64,000 bases of DNA from Runella rosea (GCF_003325355.1 NZ_CP030850.1:2418001-2482000), one strand, 5' to 3'; counted from the stretch's first letter, positions 41,498 through 51,604 are shown. Notes: generated by a model not told the origin, from the letters alone. Made by a program: numbers and translations.

Positions 41498-43192
41498 ATG
41501 TTACAGGAAATTCTCGGTATCGATTTAATTTTTGTCCTCACGGTTTTGTTGGCGCTGCCTTTGGGACGCTACATCGCCAAGGTCTATTTAGGACAACCTA
41601 CGTGGCTGGATTTTATGTCGCCACTCGAAAACTTTATCTACAAGGTGTGTCGTATCAATCCTAAAAAGGAAATGACGTGGCAGGAACATTTGGCAGCACT
41701 TTTGACCATTAATTTTATATGGTTTTTTTGGATGATGTTCATTCTAATGAATCAGGGATGGCTTCCGCTCAACCCTGACGGAAATCCTTCCATGAGTCCT
41801 GATTTAGCATTTAATACCGCTATTTCGTTTTTGGTGAACTGTAATTTACAGCACTACTCGGGCGAAACGGGTGCGACTTACCTTTCTCAAATGGCAGGAT
41901 TGATGTTTATGCAATTCGTGACCGCAGGAACAGGTATGGCCGCGGCTGCGATTGTGTTCAAGTCCATGAAAGAGCGCCAAACCAATCAATTAGGCAACTT
42001 TTACAGTTATTTTCTTAAATCCTGTACCCGGGTTTTATTGCCCATTTCGTTAGTATCGGCCATTATTTTGGTCTTTAACGGTACACCCATGAATTGGGAA
42101 GGCAAAGCCAATATCGTTACGGTACAGGGAGATTCGGTACAGGTATCACGCGGGCCCGCTGCGGCCATGATTGCCATCAAGCAGGCAGGAACCAACGGCG
42201 GCGGGTATTTCGGAGTTAACTCAGCGCATCCGCTGGAGAATCCAAGCTACTTGACCAACATCGTCGAAAACATCCTCATCATCCTGATTCCGATTGCCTT
42301 TGTGTTTGCATTGGGCTTTTATCTGAATCGTAAAAAACTCGCATGGATGATTTTTGGGGTGATGACCATCGGCTTTTTCATGCTTCTGAGCGTCTCCGTT
42401 TATTTTGAACTACAGGGCAATCCCGCCATCGACAAAATGGGCATCAGTCAACTGCTGGGCAGCACAGAAGGAAAAGAAATGCGCTTCGGCTCAGCGGCGT
42501 CGGCCTTCTGGGGTATCACGACCACGACCACTTCCAACGGCTCGGTCAACGCCATGCACGACAGTATGACGCCGCTTTCGGGCGCCATGCAAATGCTTGA
42601 TATGATGATCAATGCACTTTACGGAGGGGTAGGCGTTGGTTTTCTGAACTTCTACATTTTTATCATCATTGCCGTATTCATTTCAGGGTTGATGGTGGGA
42701 AGAACCCCCGAATTTTTGGGCAAAAAGATCGAAGCCAAAGAGATGAAAATTGCTACGCTTGTCGCTCTGCTTCACACTTTTCTGATTTTGGCTTTTACGT
42801 CTATTGCCAGCTATGTGTTTACCAAAGACCCAAGTGTAGGCTGGCTCAATAATCCGAGTTTTCATGGCTTTTCGGAAATGCTGTATGAATATACCTCCTC
42901 TTCGGCCAACAACGGCTCGGGTTTTGAAGGCTTAGGTGACAACACTCCTTTTTGGAACATTACTTGCGGTATTGTACTGATTCTGAGCCGTTATCTGCCC
43001 ATTATCGGCCCCATTGCCATTGCGGGTATTTTGGCAAACAAGAAGCACATCCCTGAGTCAGCTGGAACGCTTCAAACCGACACTGCTACGTTTGGATTTA
43101 TGGTATTTGCCGTGATTTTCATCATCGCTGCGCTGTCGTTTTTTCCCGCGTTGGCCTTGGGACCGTTGGCTGAATTTTTTACCCTTCGCTGA
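41498..43192 (+). CDS. kdpA: KdpA, potassium-binding channel subunit
   Basis: The 564-residue membrane protein has about ten transmembrane helices and the four pore-loop motifs of the K+ transporter superfamily: SFLVNCNLQHYSGETG, GTNGGGYFGVNSAHPLENP, TTTTSNGSVNAMHD and SSANNGSGFEGLGDNTPF. It selects K+ and passes it toward KdpB. The last 14 bp overlap the 3' end of the TumE-like gene on the opposite strand. Length is standard for the family. Confidence 0.95.
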   Translation: MLQEILGIDLIFVLTVLLALPLGRYIAKVYLGQPTWLDFMSPLENFIYKVCRINPKKEMTWQEHLAALLTINFIWFFWMMFILMNQGWLPLNPDGNPSMSPDLAFNTAISFLVNCNLQHYSGETGATYLSQMAGLMFMQFVTAGTGMAAAAIVFKSMKERQTNQLGNFYSYFLKSCTRVLLPISLVSAIILVFNGTPMNWEGKANIVTVQGDSVQVSRGPAAAMIAIKQAGTNGGGYFGVNSAHPLENPSYLTNIVENILIILIPIAFVFALGFYLNRKKLAWMIFGVMTIGFFMLLSVSVYFELQGNPAIDKMGISQLLGSTEGKEMRFGSAASAFWGITTTTTSNGSVNAMHDSMTPLSGAMQMLDMMINALYGGVGVGFLNFYIFIIIAVFISGLMVGRTPEFLGKKIEAKEMKIATLVALLHTFLILAFTSIASYVFTKDPSVGWLNNPSFHGFSEMLYEYTSSSANNGSGFEGLGDNTPFWNITCGIVLILSRYLPIIGPIAIAGILANKKHIPESAGTLQTDTATFGFMVFAVIFIIAALSFFPALALGPLAEFFTLR

Positions 43193-43535
43193 GTTGGGAA
43201 GAAATGTAAGCCAACACTTTTTCAATGGTCATTGGCTCGGAGGGTAATATGTTGGTTTCGGAGTCGACGTGTTTATGAAAAGGAGAAGTTGAAAGATGAG
43301 GGTAATCATGCGCATTATCCCAGCGGAGAATCAATGAGGCATCAGGCCTTTGCCACTGATAAGCGTAGTCTATTTTATTTTCTTCAAAAACAGTTACCTC
43401 TTTGACATACAAAATGCTGCCGGCAACCAATTCAACCTTATATCTTAAAATATGAATGCGTGGAGTGATAAGTTCTTTGATTAAAATGGATTTTGTGATA
43501 ATCGCATCAAAAGCTGCTAAATCAGGTAAGGGCAT
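43179..43535 (-). CDS. DUF6516/TumE-like toxin
   Basis: The 118-residue protein begins MPLPDLAAFDAIITKSILIKEL and has the family-like core RYKVELVAGSILYVKEVTVFEENKIDYAYQWQ, with RWDNAHDYPHLSTSPFHKHV carrying several His that could be catalytic. It resembles TumE proteins of TA modules with DUF6516. Its start overlaps the stop of the upstream 99-residue gene, so the pair is coupled. It lies on the opposite strand between kdpA and kdpB. Confidence 0.75.
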   Translation of the reverse strand: MPLPDLAAFDAIITKSILIKELITPRIHILRYKVELVAGSILYVKEVTVFEENKIDYAYQWQRPDASLILRWDNAHDYPHLSTSPFHKHVDSETNILPSEPMTIEKVLAYISSQLSEG

Positions 43536-43834
43536 TAGTCTTCTAACGTTTTCAGTTTGCTTTCTACCAATTCAATTGCTTTTAAACAAGCTCTCCATTC
43601 CATTCCATCATCTTCTTTCTCAAATAAACCAAACTTAATAATTGAATCAAATTTTTCCAGAAATGACTGAAAATTCATCTCATACTTGTTTTCAAATTCA
43701 GTTACTTCCTGCTGATAAATACCCATTTCGATGCGCAGAGCCTCTTTGGCTTTTTCCAAAGCAAATGCATCTACTGAATCATACCCTAATTCATGAATTG
43801 CGGCAGCCAATGCTTCGGTTTGTTGAATAGACAT
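43535..43834 (-). CDS. Probable antitoxin partner of the TumE-like protein
   Basis: The 99-residue protein is mainly helical and acidic (EALAAAIHELGYDSVDAFALEK, EFENKYEMNFQSFLEKFDSI). It has no recognisable DNA-binding fold in my reading. Position immediately upstream of the DUF6516-like gene, with overlapping stop and start, identifies it as the antitoxin. It starts 35 bp from the kdpB ATG on the other strand, so its promoter lies in or near the kdpA-kdpB gap. Confidence 0.65.
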   Translation of the reverse strand: MSIQQTEALAAAIHELGYDSVDAFALEKAKEALRIEMGIYQQEVTEFENKYEMNFQSFLEKFDSIIKFGLFEKEDDGMEWRACLKAIELVESKLKTLED

Positions 43835-43869
43835 AGCTTAACAGTTTTTTTTTCAAAATTACAAAAAAT

Positions 43870-45924
43870 ATGAAACGTTCTCAATCCTCTTCTCTCTTTC
43901 AGGGAGATATGGCTAAAACCGCTCTGATAGAGTCGTTTGTCAAATTAAATCCTGCCGTGATGTACCGTAACCCCGTTATGTTTACGGTCGAAATCGGAAC
44001 CGTGGTGATGTTTTTTGTGTGCCTCCAAATTGCTTTTGGCGGTGACACTACCCAAGGGAGTTTGGCCTACAACATCGTGATTTTTACGGTGCTGTTTCTA
44101 ACTTTACTTTTTGCCAATTTTGCCGAAGCTTTAGCCGAAGCACGGGGCAAAGCCCAAGCCGACAGCCTGCGTAAAACCCGCGAAGAAACACCCGCCAAAG
44201 TCATCCGAACGCTTGGCACCCTAAAAGTGAATGAGCTTCAAACCATTCCTTCGTCTCAATTGGTAAAAGGCGATGTGTTTGTCTGCGACGCGGGAGATAT
44301 TATTCCAACCGATGGCGAAATCATCGAAGGTTTAGCGACCATTGACGAATCAGCCATCACGGGAGAATCTGCGCCCGTGATTCGCGAAGCGGGCGGGGAT
44401 AAATCGTCGGTTACGGGAGGAACTAAAGTGCTTTCCGACCACATCAAAGTTAAAGTGACGACCCAACCGGGCGAGAGTTTTCTTGATAAAATGATTGCCT
44501 TGGTGGAAGGTGCTTCGCGTCAGAAAACACCCAACGAAATCGCCTTAACAATCTTACTGGCAGGCTTTACGCTCATCTTCGTTATCGTCTGCGTCACGCT
44601 TAAACCTTTTGCTGATTATGCCAATACGCCCATTGCCATTTCGGCTTTCATTTCGCTTTTTGTCTGTTTGATTCCGACGACCATTGGTGGTTTGCTTTCT
44701 GCCATCGGGATTGCGGGCATGGACAGAGCCTTACGGGCTAACGTGATTACCAAATCAGGAAAAGCCGTTGAAACGGCGGGAGATATTGACACCCTGCTTT
44801 TGGACAAAACGGGAACCATCACCATCGGTAACCGTAAAGCCACGAATTTTTGGCCTACGGCTGGCATCAGCCAAGATAGATTTATTACTTCGGCACTGTT
44901 TTCATCTTTGGCCGATGATACGCCCGAAGGAAAATCAATCCTTGAGTTGGGACAACAAAAAGGCCAAAAACTTCCTGTCATGCCTGAACGTGCAGAAATG
45001 ATAAAGTTCACGGCCGAAACACGTTCATCGGGTGTTAATTTGCCAAACAACGTCCGAATTCGGAAAGGAGCTCAGGATTCAATTCGGAACATGGTCGAAA
45101 GAGCAGGAAATGAATTTCCGAAAGACACCGCTGAGCAAGTTCGGGTCATTTCCACAAATGGCGGTACGCCCTTGGTGGTATCTGAAAACGATAAAGTATT
45201 GGGTGTCATCGAATTACAGGACGTTATCAAACCTGGTATTCAGGAGCGTTTTGAACGTCTGCGTAAAATGGGCGTAAAAACCGTGATGGTGACGGGTGAC
45301 AATCCACTCACGGCCAAATACATTGCCAACGTAGCGGGCGTAGATGATTTTATTGCCGAAGCAAAACCCGAAGACAAAATGAACTACATCAAAGCCGAGC
45401 AGGCAAGCGGTAAACTCGTCGCCATGATGGGTGACGGCACCAACGACGCGCCCGCCTTGGCCCAAGCCGATGTAGGTGTCGCGATGAACAGTGGAACACA
45501 GGCCGCCAAAGAAGCAGGCAACATGGTGGATTTGGACAACGACCCGACCAAACTCATTGAAATTGTGGAAATTGGAAAGCAGTTGTTGATGACACGCGGT
45601 ACACTCACTACCTTTTCTATTGCCAACGACGTCGCTAAGTATTTTGCGATTGTTCCAGCATTGTTTATGACTTCTATCCCGGCATTACGGTCGCTCAATA
45701 TCATGCACTTGGCCAGTCCAGAGAGTGCGATTTTATCAGCGGTGATTTTCAACGCAATTATCATTCCGATGTTGATTCCGTTGGCGCTGAAAGGGGTGGC
45801 TTACAAGCCCATTGGGGCAAGTGCCCTGTTACGTCGAAACTTGCTTATATATGGCTTAGGCGGTCTGATTGTCCCTTTTATCGGTATCAAACTCGTTGAT
45901 TTGGTAGTGGGGAGCCTGTTTTAA
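43870..45924 (+). CDS. kdpB: KdpB, P-type ATPase subunit
   Basis: The 684-residue P-type ATPase has the actuator motif AITGESAPVIREAGGD, the phosphorylation motif LLLDKTGTITIGNRKA, the nucleotide-binding domain with RKGAQDSIRN, and GDGTNDAPALAQADVGVAMNSGTQAAKEAGN. The Ser of TGES, phosphorylated to inhibit the E. coli pump, is present. It couples ATP hydrolysis to K+ uptake through KdpA. The gap to kdpA is 677 bp because the TA pair sits there; the operon transcript must read through that pair in antisense. Confidence 0.95.
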   Translation: MKRSQSSSLFQGDMAKTALIESFVKLNPAVMYRNPVMFTVEIGTVVMFFVCLQIAFGGDTTQGSLAYNIVIFTVLFLTLLFANFAEALAEARGKAQADSLRKTREETPAKVIRTLGTLKVNELQTIPSSQLVKGDVFVCDAGDIIPTDGEIIEGLATIDESAITGESAPVIREAGGDKSSVTGGTKVLSDHIKVKVTTQPGESFLDKMIALVEGASRQKTPNEIALTILLAGFTLIFVIVCVTLKPFADYANTPIAISAFISLFVCLIPTTIGGLLSAIGIAGMDRALRANVITKSGKAVETAGDIDTLLLDKTGTITIGNRKATNFWPTAGISQDRFITSALFSSLADDTPEGKSILELGQQKGQKLPVMPERAEMIKFTAETRSSGVNLPNNVRIRKGAQDSIRNMVERAGNEFPKDTAEQVRVISTNGGTPLVVSENDKVLGVIELQDVIKPGIQERFERLRKMGVKTVMVTGDNPLTAKYIANVAGVDDFIAEAKPEDKMNYIKAEQASGKLVAMMGDGTNDAPALAQADVGVAMNSGTQAAKEAGNMVDLDNDPTKLIEIVEIGKQLLMTRGTLTTFSIANDVAKYFAIVPALFMTSIPALRSLNIMHLASPESAILSAVIFNAIIIPMLIPLALKGVAYKPIGASALLRRNLLIYGLGGLIVPFIGIKLVDLVVGSLF

Positions 45925-45959
45925 GTTACTTTCTTAAAGATTTTCTAAAAATACAAAAA

Positions 45960-46523
45960 ATGAAAACACACATTGTTCCAGCTATACTGATGACCCTCGC
46001 TACGTTTGTATTGTTAGTGGTCGTCTATCCCCTGATTGTCTGGGGAATTGCTCAATTTGCCCCCGAAAAGGGTCGCGGCGAAACCATCGCTGTCAATGGA
46101 AAAGTTGTAGGTTTTGCCAAAGTTGGCCAGAAATTTACGGCTGACAATTACTTTTGGTCGCGCCCCTCGGCGGTAGAATACAACGCGGCTGGTTCGGGCG
46201 GCTCTAATAAAGGCCCTTCCAACCCGGATTATTTGGCGCAGGTACAGGCTCGGATTGATACGTTTTTGGTACACAACCCAACCGTCCCAAAATCTGCCAT
46301 TCCTTCTGAACTCGTCACCGCTTCGGGTAGCGGTTTGGATCCTCATTTATCGCCGCAAGGTGCTGAAGTTCAGGTAGCCCGAATTGCGAAGGTCAGAAAC
46401 TTACCCGAAGATAAAGTCAAAGAGTTGGTTAAAACCCATACCGAAGGGCCTTTTTTAGGCATGTTCGGGCCTTCCAAAGTCAATATTTTAGCGCTTAATA
46501 TTGCGTTAGACCAAATGAAGTAA
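45960..46523 (+). CDS. kdpC: KdpC subunit
   Basis: The 187-residue protein has one N-terminal transmembrane helix (about residues 9-31, MTLATFVLLVVVYPLIVWGI) and a periplasmic domain with the family blocks FWSRPSAVEYNAAGSGGSNKGPSN, PSELVTASGSGLDPHLSPQGAEVQVARIAK and NILALNIALDQM. It aids K+ capture and complex stability. It starts 35 bp after kdpB. Confidence 0.95.
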   Translation: MKTHIVPAILMTLATFVLLVVVYPLIVWGIAQFAPEKGRGETIAVNGKVVGFAKVGQKFTADNYFWSRPSAVEYNAAGSGGSNKGPSNPDYLAQVQARIDTFLVHNPTVPKSAIPSELVTASGSGLDPHLSPQGAEVQVARIAKVRNLPEDKVKELVKTHTEGPFLGMFGPSKVNILALNIALDQMK

Positions 46524-46586
46524 TTTAGGCAACGTGGCCGTCGGTTTTGAACCGACAGTCACTTAAAACGTAAAACACCTAAATTA
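46521..46586 (+). repeat. Nested inverted repeat between kdpC and the porin gene
   Basis: Outer arms TAATTTAGG (46521-46529, starting at the kdpC stop) and CCTAAATTA (46578-46586) are exact complements. An inner hairpin, GTCGGTT (46540-46546) with AACCGAC (46550-46556), lies between them. No T-run follows, so it may be an mRNA-processing or stability element rather than a terminator. Confidence 0.55.
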
Positions 46587-46619
46587 CAACCGTTATTATT
46601 CCACAAATCAGAAATTACC

Positions 46620-47696
46620 ATGAAAAAGTTTGTAACTGTCGCATTTGCCTGCGTGCTTTCGACTCCCTTATTTGCTCAAATCGCCGATTCCACCGCAAAA
46701 ACTACCGTAAGCGGCTATGTAGAAGCCTATTACAGCTATGATTTCAATCAGCCCGTTACCAATGACCGTCCGTCGTTTGTCTATAGTCACAATCGTCATA
46801 ACGAATTCAATGTCAATTTGGGTTTTATTAAAGCTTCGTATGCGGGGGAGCGCGTTCGGGGCAATTTAGCGCTCATGGCCGGCACGTATGCCAATGCCAA
46901 TCTGGCCGCTGAACCCGCTACGTTGCGAAATGTATTTGAGGCCAATGTTGGCGTTAAACTTTCTAAAACGAAGCATGTATGGCTGGATGCGGGCGTTTTT
47001 GCCTCACACATCGGTTTTGAGAGCGCTATTTCAAAAGATTGCTGGACGCTTACCCGCAGTCTGATGGCCGACAATACGCCTTACTACGAAACGGGAGCCA
47101 AAATCGGTTACACCTCCGACAATGGGAAATGGTTTTTATCGGGTTTGGTGCTCAACGGTTGGCAACAAATTAGACGTGCCGACGACAATACGCGGTTGGC
47201 TTTAGGCACCCAAATCACGTTTAAACCGACTGGTAAAGTGACGCTGAATTCAAGTTCTTATCTGGGCAGTCGGCCCGACAATTCTAACCGTAATCGTTTT
47301 TTTCATAACCTATACGGCACGTTTCAATTAACGGAAAAACTGGGATTAATTGCGGATTTTGATTATGGCATGGACCAACGGCAACCGAATTCTTCCAATT
47401 ATGATTCCTGGGCGAGTTGGGCGGCTATTGTAAGATATCAATTCAGTTCTAAAGTGGGAGTGGCAGGGCGTATTGAAAATTATACCGACAAAAAAGGATT
47501 GGTCATTGCCACCACGACGCCGAATGGTTTTCAAACCACGGGCTACTCCTTCAATCTTGATTACGCGCCCATTTCCAACGCCGTATGGCGAATTGAGGCC
47601 CGAAGTCTGAATAGTAAAGATGCCGTTTTTGAAAAAAAGGGAAAAGCGGTGGATACCAATTTTGTCTTAACGACCTCATTAGCCATTAGTTTTTAA
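46620..47696 (+). CDS. Outer-membrane porin of the kdp operon
   Basis: The 358-residue protein has a signal peptide (about residues 1-19, ending LFAQI) and alternating strands with aromatic ends (VSGYVEAYYSYDFNQP, NEFNVNLGFIKASYAGE). It ends in LTTSLAISF, a terminal Phe strand typical of barrels. It resembles the beta-barrel outer-membrane protein that often accompanies kdp genes in Bacteroidota and probably admits K+ to the periplasm. It ends 4 bp before the KdpD-domain gene. Confidence 0.8.
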   Translation: MKKFVTVAFACVLSTPLFAQIADSTAKTTVSGYVEAYYSYDFNQPVTNDRPSFVYSHNRHNEFNVNLGFIKASYAGERVRGNLALMAGTYANANLAAEPATLRNVFEANVGVKLSKTKHVWLDAGVFASHIGFESAISKDCWTLTRSLMADNTPYYETGAKIGYTSDNGKWFLSGLVLNGWQQIRRADDNTRLALGTQITFKPTGKVTLNSSSYLGSRPDNSNRNRFFHNLYGTFQLTEKLGLIADFDYGMDQRQPNSSNYDSWASWAAIVRYQFSSKVGVAGRIENYTDKKGLVIATTTPNGFQTTGYSFNLDYAPISNAVWRIEARSLNSKDAVFEKKGKAVDTNFVLTTSLAISF

Positions 47697-47700
47697 GCTT

Positions 47701-48828
47701 ATGCCTTCTATTGACCAACAAGATGCCCAATATTTCCTCGATTTGATTAAGAAGTCAAAGCGGGGAAAGTTTAAAGTTTATATTGGTATGAGTGCGGGCG
47801 TGGGTAAAACGTACCGAATGTTGCAGGAAGCACATACCCTGCTTCGCAATGGGGTAGATATAAAGATTGGTTTTGTCGAAACCCACCGCCGCGCTGATAC
47901 TCACGCGTTAATAGAAGGCTTACCGCTTATTCCGCACCGTACGGTTTTTTATCGGGGAAAAGAACTGGAAGAAATGGATTTGCAGGCCATTTTGAACCTT
48001 CACCCAGAAGTGGTGGTTGTGGACGAGCTAGCGCACAGCAACATTCAAGGCTCTAAAAATGAGAAACGCTGGCAGGATGTGATTGACATTTTAGATGCGG
48101 GAATCAACGTAATTTCAGCCGTCAATATTCAGCACCTTGAAAGCCACAACGAGGACGTTTTTCGAATTACGGGCATCGAAGTCAAAGAAACAGTGCCCGA
48201 TAGCTTATTGCAGCAAGCCGATGAAGTGGTTAACATTGACCTTACCGCCGCGGAGCTGATTACCCGTCTGAAAGAAGGAAAAATCTATGACCGTACGAAG
48301 ATTGAAACGGCGCTTTCTAATTTTTTCAAGTCGGAGAAAATCTTACAGCTTCGCGAATTGGCGCTGAAAGAAGTGGCATCGCAGGTTGAGCGAAAAGTAG
48401 AGCTGGAAGTACCCAGAAATACCACGTTCAGAGCAGAACGATTTGTAGCCTGTATCAGCTCTAATCACGAAATCGCCAAAAAAATCCTGCGAAAGACCGC
48501 CCGTTTGGCAAGTTATTATCAAGGAAAATGGTATGTACTTTATGTTCAAACTTCGGGAGAAGACACCGATAAAATCGGATTGGCCACCCAGCGCCATTTG
48601 ATCAACAATTTTAAATTGGCCACCGAACTGGGCGCGGAAGTAATCAGAGTGAAGAGCAATGAAGTGGCGCAAACCATTTTTGATACGGCTCAAAAGCACA
48701 GCATTACCACAGTTTGCATCGGCAAACCGCACGGCAATTTTTGGAAAAATCTAACTGGCAATTCGTTGTTTTTTAGACTTTTGCGAAAAGTTTCCGATAC
48801 AGACATTGATTTAGTAGTAATAAGTTAA
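47701..48828 (+). CDS. kdpD: KdpD N-terminal sensor protein (without kinase)
   Basis: The 375-residue protein holds only the input half of KdpD: the KdpD domain with Walker A GMSAGVGKTYRMLQEAH and the block GFVETHRRADTHALIEGL, HPEVVVVDELAHSNIQGSKNEKRW, then a Usp-like domain (about residues 245-375, VACISSNHEIAKKILRKTARL). In E. coli these domains are cytoplasmic and sense K+/ATP, and are fused to the kinase. Here the chain stops before any transmembrane segment; the kinase is the next gene, 8 bp on. Confidence 0.9.
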   Translation: MPSIDQQDAQYFLDLIKKSKRGKFKVYIGMSAGVGKTYRMLQEAHTLLRNGVDIKIGFVETHRRADTHALIEGLPLIPHRTVFYRGKELEEMDLQAILNLHPEVVVVDELAHSNIQGSKNEKRWQDVIDILDAGINVISAVNIQHLESHNEDVFRITGIEVKETVPDSLLQQADEVVNIDLTAAELITRLKEGKIYDRTKIETALSNFFKSEKILQLRELALKEVASQVERKVELEVPRNTTFRAERFVACISSNHEIAKKILRKTARLASYYQGKWYVLYVQTSGEDTDKIGLATQRHLINNFKLATELGAEVIRVKSNEVAQTIFDTAQKHSITTVCIGKPHGNFWKNLTGNSLFFRLLRKVSDTDIDLVVIS

Positions 48829-48836
48829 AGAGGGTC

Positions 48837-50534
48837 ATGAAACTAAAAACCAAACTTCGACTTGCGCTTACCTTTTTGTTTGCCGTCATCGTATTGCTCG
48901 GCAGCCTAGGGGCTTGGTACCTCAAAAAACTCTCTTCCGAAGCGCAGGAGATATTGAAAGACAATTACATCTCGCTCGAATACGTACGCAACATGCGCAA
49001 CGTGATTGACGAAAACGCCTGGAAAAACGAAGACATCGCCCTTTTTGAAAAAAGCCTTCTTTATCAAGAACAAAACATCACGGAAATAGGCGAGGCCGAA
49101 GCCACACAGCAGCTTCGCAGCCACTTCAATGCTTTCAGCAAAAGCCCCGACAGTAGCCGTATTGGCCTGATTGCGAAGCAGTTAACCAAACTTACTGATG
49201 TTAATATGCAAGCCATTGTACGCAAAAATGAGCAGGTAAAAAAAACGGCCGATGAGGTCTATACTTACATGGTGCTTATTGCCACGGTATGCGCGTTGGT
49301 GGCGTTTTCGTTTATCATCAACTTTCCTAATACCATCGCCGAACCCATCCAACAATTGACCGAAGGCTTGCAGGAAATCAGCCGTAAAAACTACGAGTCC
49401 CGGCTGGGTGTTGAGCGCAAGGATGAACTCGGAGAAATGGCGCGGGCTTTTAACCTAATGGCTGAAAAACTGGACGAATACGAACACAGCAGTCTGGCCA
49501 GGGTGCTTTTCGAAAAACGCCGTACAGAGACTATCATTAACCAAATGAATGATGCTATAATGGGATTGGATGAAAATAATTATTTGCTTTTCATTAATTC
49601 TGTCGGAGCCGAGATGCTGGGTCTTGATGCTTCTCAAATAGCCGGTAAATACGCTCCCGATGTAGCTCTCAAAAACGACTTATTGCGCACTCTTTTGAAC
49701 GAAGAAACCTCCCCCAAACCACTTAAAATATTTACCAATGAGCGCGAAAGCTATTTTACCAAAGAGCTCCTGGACGTAAAAAATGGCGAGAACCGCATCG
49801 GCAGAGTCATTATTCTTAAAAACATTACGCCTTTTCACGAACTTGACCAAGCCAAAACCAATTTTATCGCTACCATTTCACATGAGTTGAAAACACCCAT
49901 CGCTGGCATTAAAATGAGCCTAAAACTCCTTGAAAACGAACGAATTGGACCATTGAATGAAGAACAAAAACACTTACTTAACCAAATACAAGACGACAGT
50001 CAACGGCTGCTCAGCATTACGGGCGAGCTCCTTGACCTGTCGCAGGTAGAAACGGGCAAGATTCAACTCAATTTCAGTAGCATCCATCCGCAAGAAGTTA
50101 TTAAGGCAGCTACCGAAGCGTTGCTGTTTTCTGCGGAGCAAAAGCAGATAGAATTGCATTGTCAAATTCCTGCTGATTTACCTGCTATTCAGGCAGATTT
50201 AGACAAAACAATGTGGGTTTTGATGAATTTTCTTTCCAATGCCATTCGATATAGCCCCGAAAAATCAACCATTACGGTAGAGGCTCAGGTCAGCATTGAT
50301 CAAAAACACGTGCTTTTTTCGGTACAGGATTTTGGAAAAGGAATTGAGTCAAAATACCAACAGCGCATCTTTGATCGCTATTTTCAGGTTCCAAACAACG
50401 GCCAGTCTAAATCAGGAACGGGACTTGGTTTGGCCATTTCCAAAGAATTTATCGAAGCGCAAAAGGGAAGTATCGGCGTTGAAAGTGAATTGGGCAACGG
50501 CAGCCGATTTTGGTTTCAGCTGCCGTTGGCTTAA
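48837..50534 (+). CDS. Membrane histidine kinase (kinase half of a split KdpD system)
   Basis: The 565-residue protein has a transmembrane helix near residues 8-27, a sensory region, a second transmembrane helix (about residues 143-163), HAMP (about 165-220, with [19 protein letters not shown]), a PAS domain (about 230-330), HisKA with phosphoacceptor His in [20 protein letters not shown], and HATPase_c ([30 protein letters not shown]). It has no Usp or KdpD domain. As the last gene of the kdp operon it is the likely partner of the NtrC-type regulator upstream. Confidence 0.9.
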   Translation: MKLKTKLRLALTFLFAVIVLLGSLGAWYLKKLSSEAQEILKDNYISLEYVRNMRNVIDENAWKNEDIALFEKSLLYQEQNITEIGEAEATQQLRSHFNAFSKSPDSSRIGLIAKQLTKLTDVNMQAIVRKNEQVKKTADEVYTYMVLIATVCALVAFSFIINFPNTIAEPIQQLTEGLQEISRKNYESRLGVERKDELGEMARAFNLMAEKLDEYEHSSLARVLFEKRRTETIINQMNDAIMGLDENNYLLFINSVGAEMLGLDASQIAGKYAPDVALKNDLLRTLLNEETSPKPLKIFTNERESYFTKELLDVKNGENRIGRVIILKNITPFHELDQAKTNFIATISHELKTPIAGIKMSLKLLENERIGPLNEEQKHLLNQIQDDSQRLLSITGELLDLSQVETGKIQLNFSSIHPQEVIKAATEALLFSAEQKQIELHCQIPADLPAIQADLDKTMWVLMNFLSNAIRYSPEKSTITVEAQVSIDQKHVLFSVQDFGKGIESKYQQRIFDRYFQVPNNGQSKSGTGLGLAISKEFIEAQKGSIGVESELGNGSRFWFQLPLA

Positions 50535-50577
50535 AAGTACTGGCCCGATTTGAAATATGATCCCAATTCAGTTATGT

Positions 50578-51570
50578 TTATACTGTTTCTGTCGCATCAA
50601 AATCCTTATACACCAATCCAATCTCTTGCCGCACGGCATCCAGCAACGAAATCAGGTTCATGCTGTCGGTCAATGACCAACCCTCACTTTCGAGCTTACC
50701 CGCCTCCAAACATGCATTTACTTCTTCAATTTCGTACTGATACCCCCAAGTAGGACGGTCGAAAGTAAAAGTTTCGGTGGTTTCGTCGTCATACTCTACC
50801 GTTACGGCCTTGCTTTCGTGCCAGCGCGAGTGAATCATAATTGTTCCTTTTTCTCCATAAACGAAGGCTTCGCAGCGGGTTTTAGCCATGAATGTACAAT
50901 CGAGAAAGGCAAATTTTTCGTCGGCATAGGTCAGCGTCATTCCCGTAGACTCGTCTACTTTGGTTTCGCCAAAAATAGCCTGTGCCGTAATTTTGGTAGG
51001 TTTTCCTAATATCAGGTACGAGAAAAACAACGGATAAATCCCAATATCGAGCAACGCTCCTCCCCCCAAATCTTTGTTAAAAGTACGCTTATCTACGTCG
51101 TAGGGAGCTTTAAATCCAAAGTCAGCCTTTACTCCCAATACTTTGCCAATCGCCCCTGATTCAATAATTTCGAGGGTTTTGAGCGTAGTTGGCAGAAAAC
51201 GCGTCCACAATGCTTCCATCAAAAATACATTCTTGCCCCGCGCCACGTGAATCATTTCGCTCACCTGAGCGGTATTCATGGCAAAGGGTTTTTCGCACAG
51301 AACCGCAATGCCCGCGTTGAGGCACAATAACGTATGCTCAAAATGGCCGATGTGCGGCGACGCAATATAGACGGCATCCAATTCTGGGCAATTGATTATT
51401 TCTTCATAGCTGCCATACGTATACGTAGCGCCGTACTCCCGCGCAAACAGCTGCGCCCGGCCCAAGTCGCGGGAGGCTACCGCCGTGAGTTTGGCGTCTG
51501 CCACCTGCATTAAGTCTTGGGCAAATTTATGGGCAATGCGCCCCGGCCCGATGATTCCCCAACGTGTCAT
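50578..51570 (-). CDS. Gfo/Idh/MocA-family oxidoreductase
   Basis: The 330-residue protein has a Rossmann domain (MTRWGIIGPGRIAHKFAQDL) with ALDAVYIASPHIGHFEHTLLCLNAG, and the family motif ACIAVLCEKPFAMN (E-K-P). The C-terminal domain has FLMEALWTRFLP and GGALLDIGIYPLFFSYLILG. It oxidises a sugar or cyclitol with NAD(P); the substrate is not evident. It is convergent with the histidine kinase and 34 bp upstream of the AAA gene end. Confidence 0.85.
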   Translation of the reverse strand: MTRWGIIGPGRIAHKFAQDLMQVADAKLTAVASRDLGRAQLFAREYGATYTYGSYEEIINCPELDAVYIASPHIGHFEHTLLCLNAGIAVLCEKPFAMNTAQVSEMIHVARGKNVFLMEALWTRFLPTTLKTLEIIESGAIGKVLGVKADFGFKAPYDVDKRTFNKDLGGGALLDIGIYPLFFSYLILGKPTKITAQAIFGETKVDESTGMTLTYADEKFAFLDCTFMAKTRCEAFVYGEKGTIMIHSRWHESKAVTVEYDDETTETFTFDRPTWGYQYEIEEVNACLEAGKLESEGWSLTDSMNLISLLDAVRQEIGLVYKDFDATETV

Positions 51571-51604
51571 GTGGATTTTGGTTTGAGTTTAAACAAAGAA
51601 ACAA

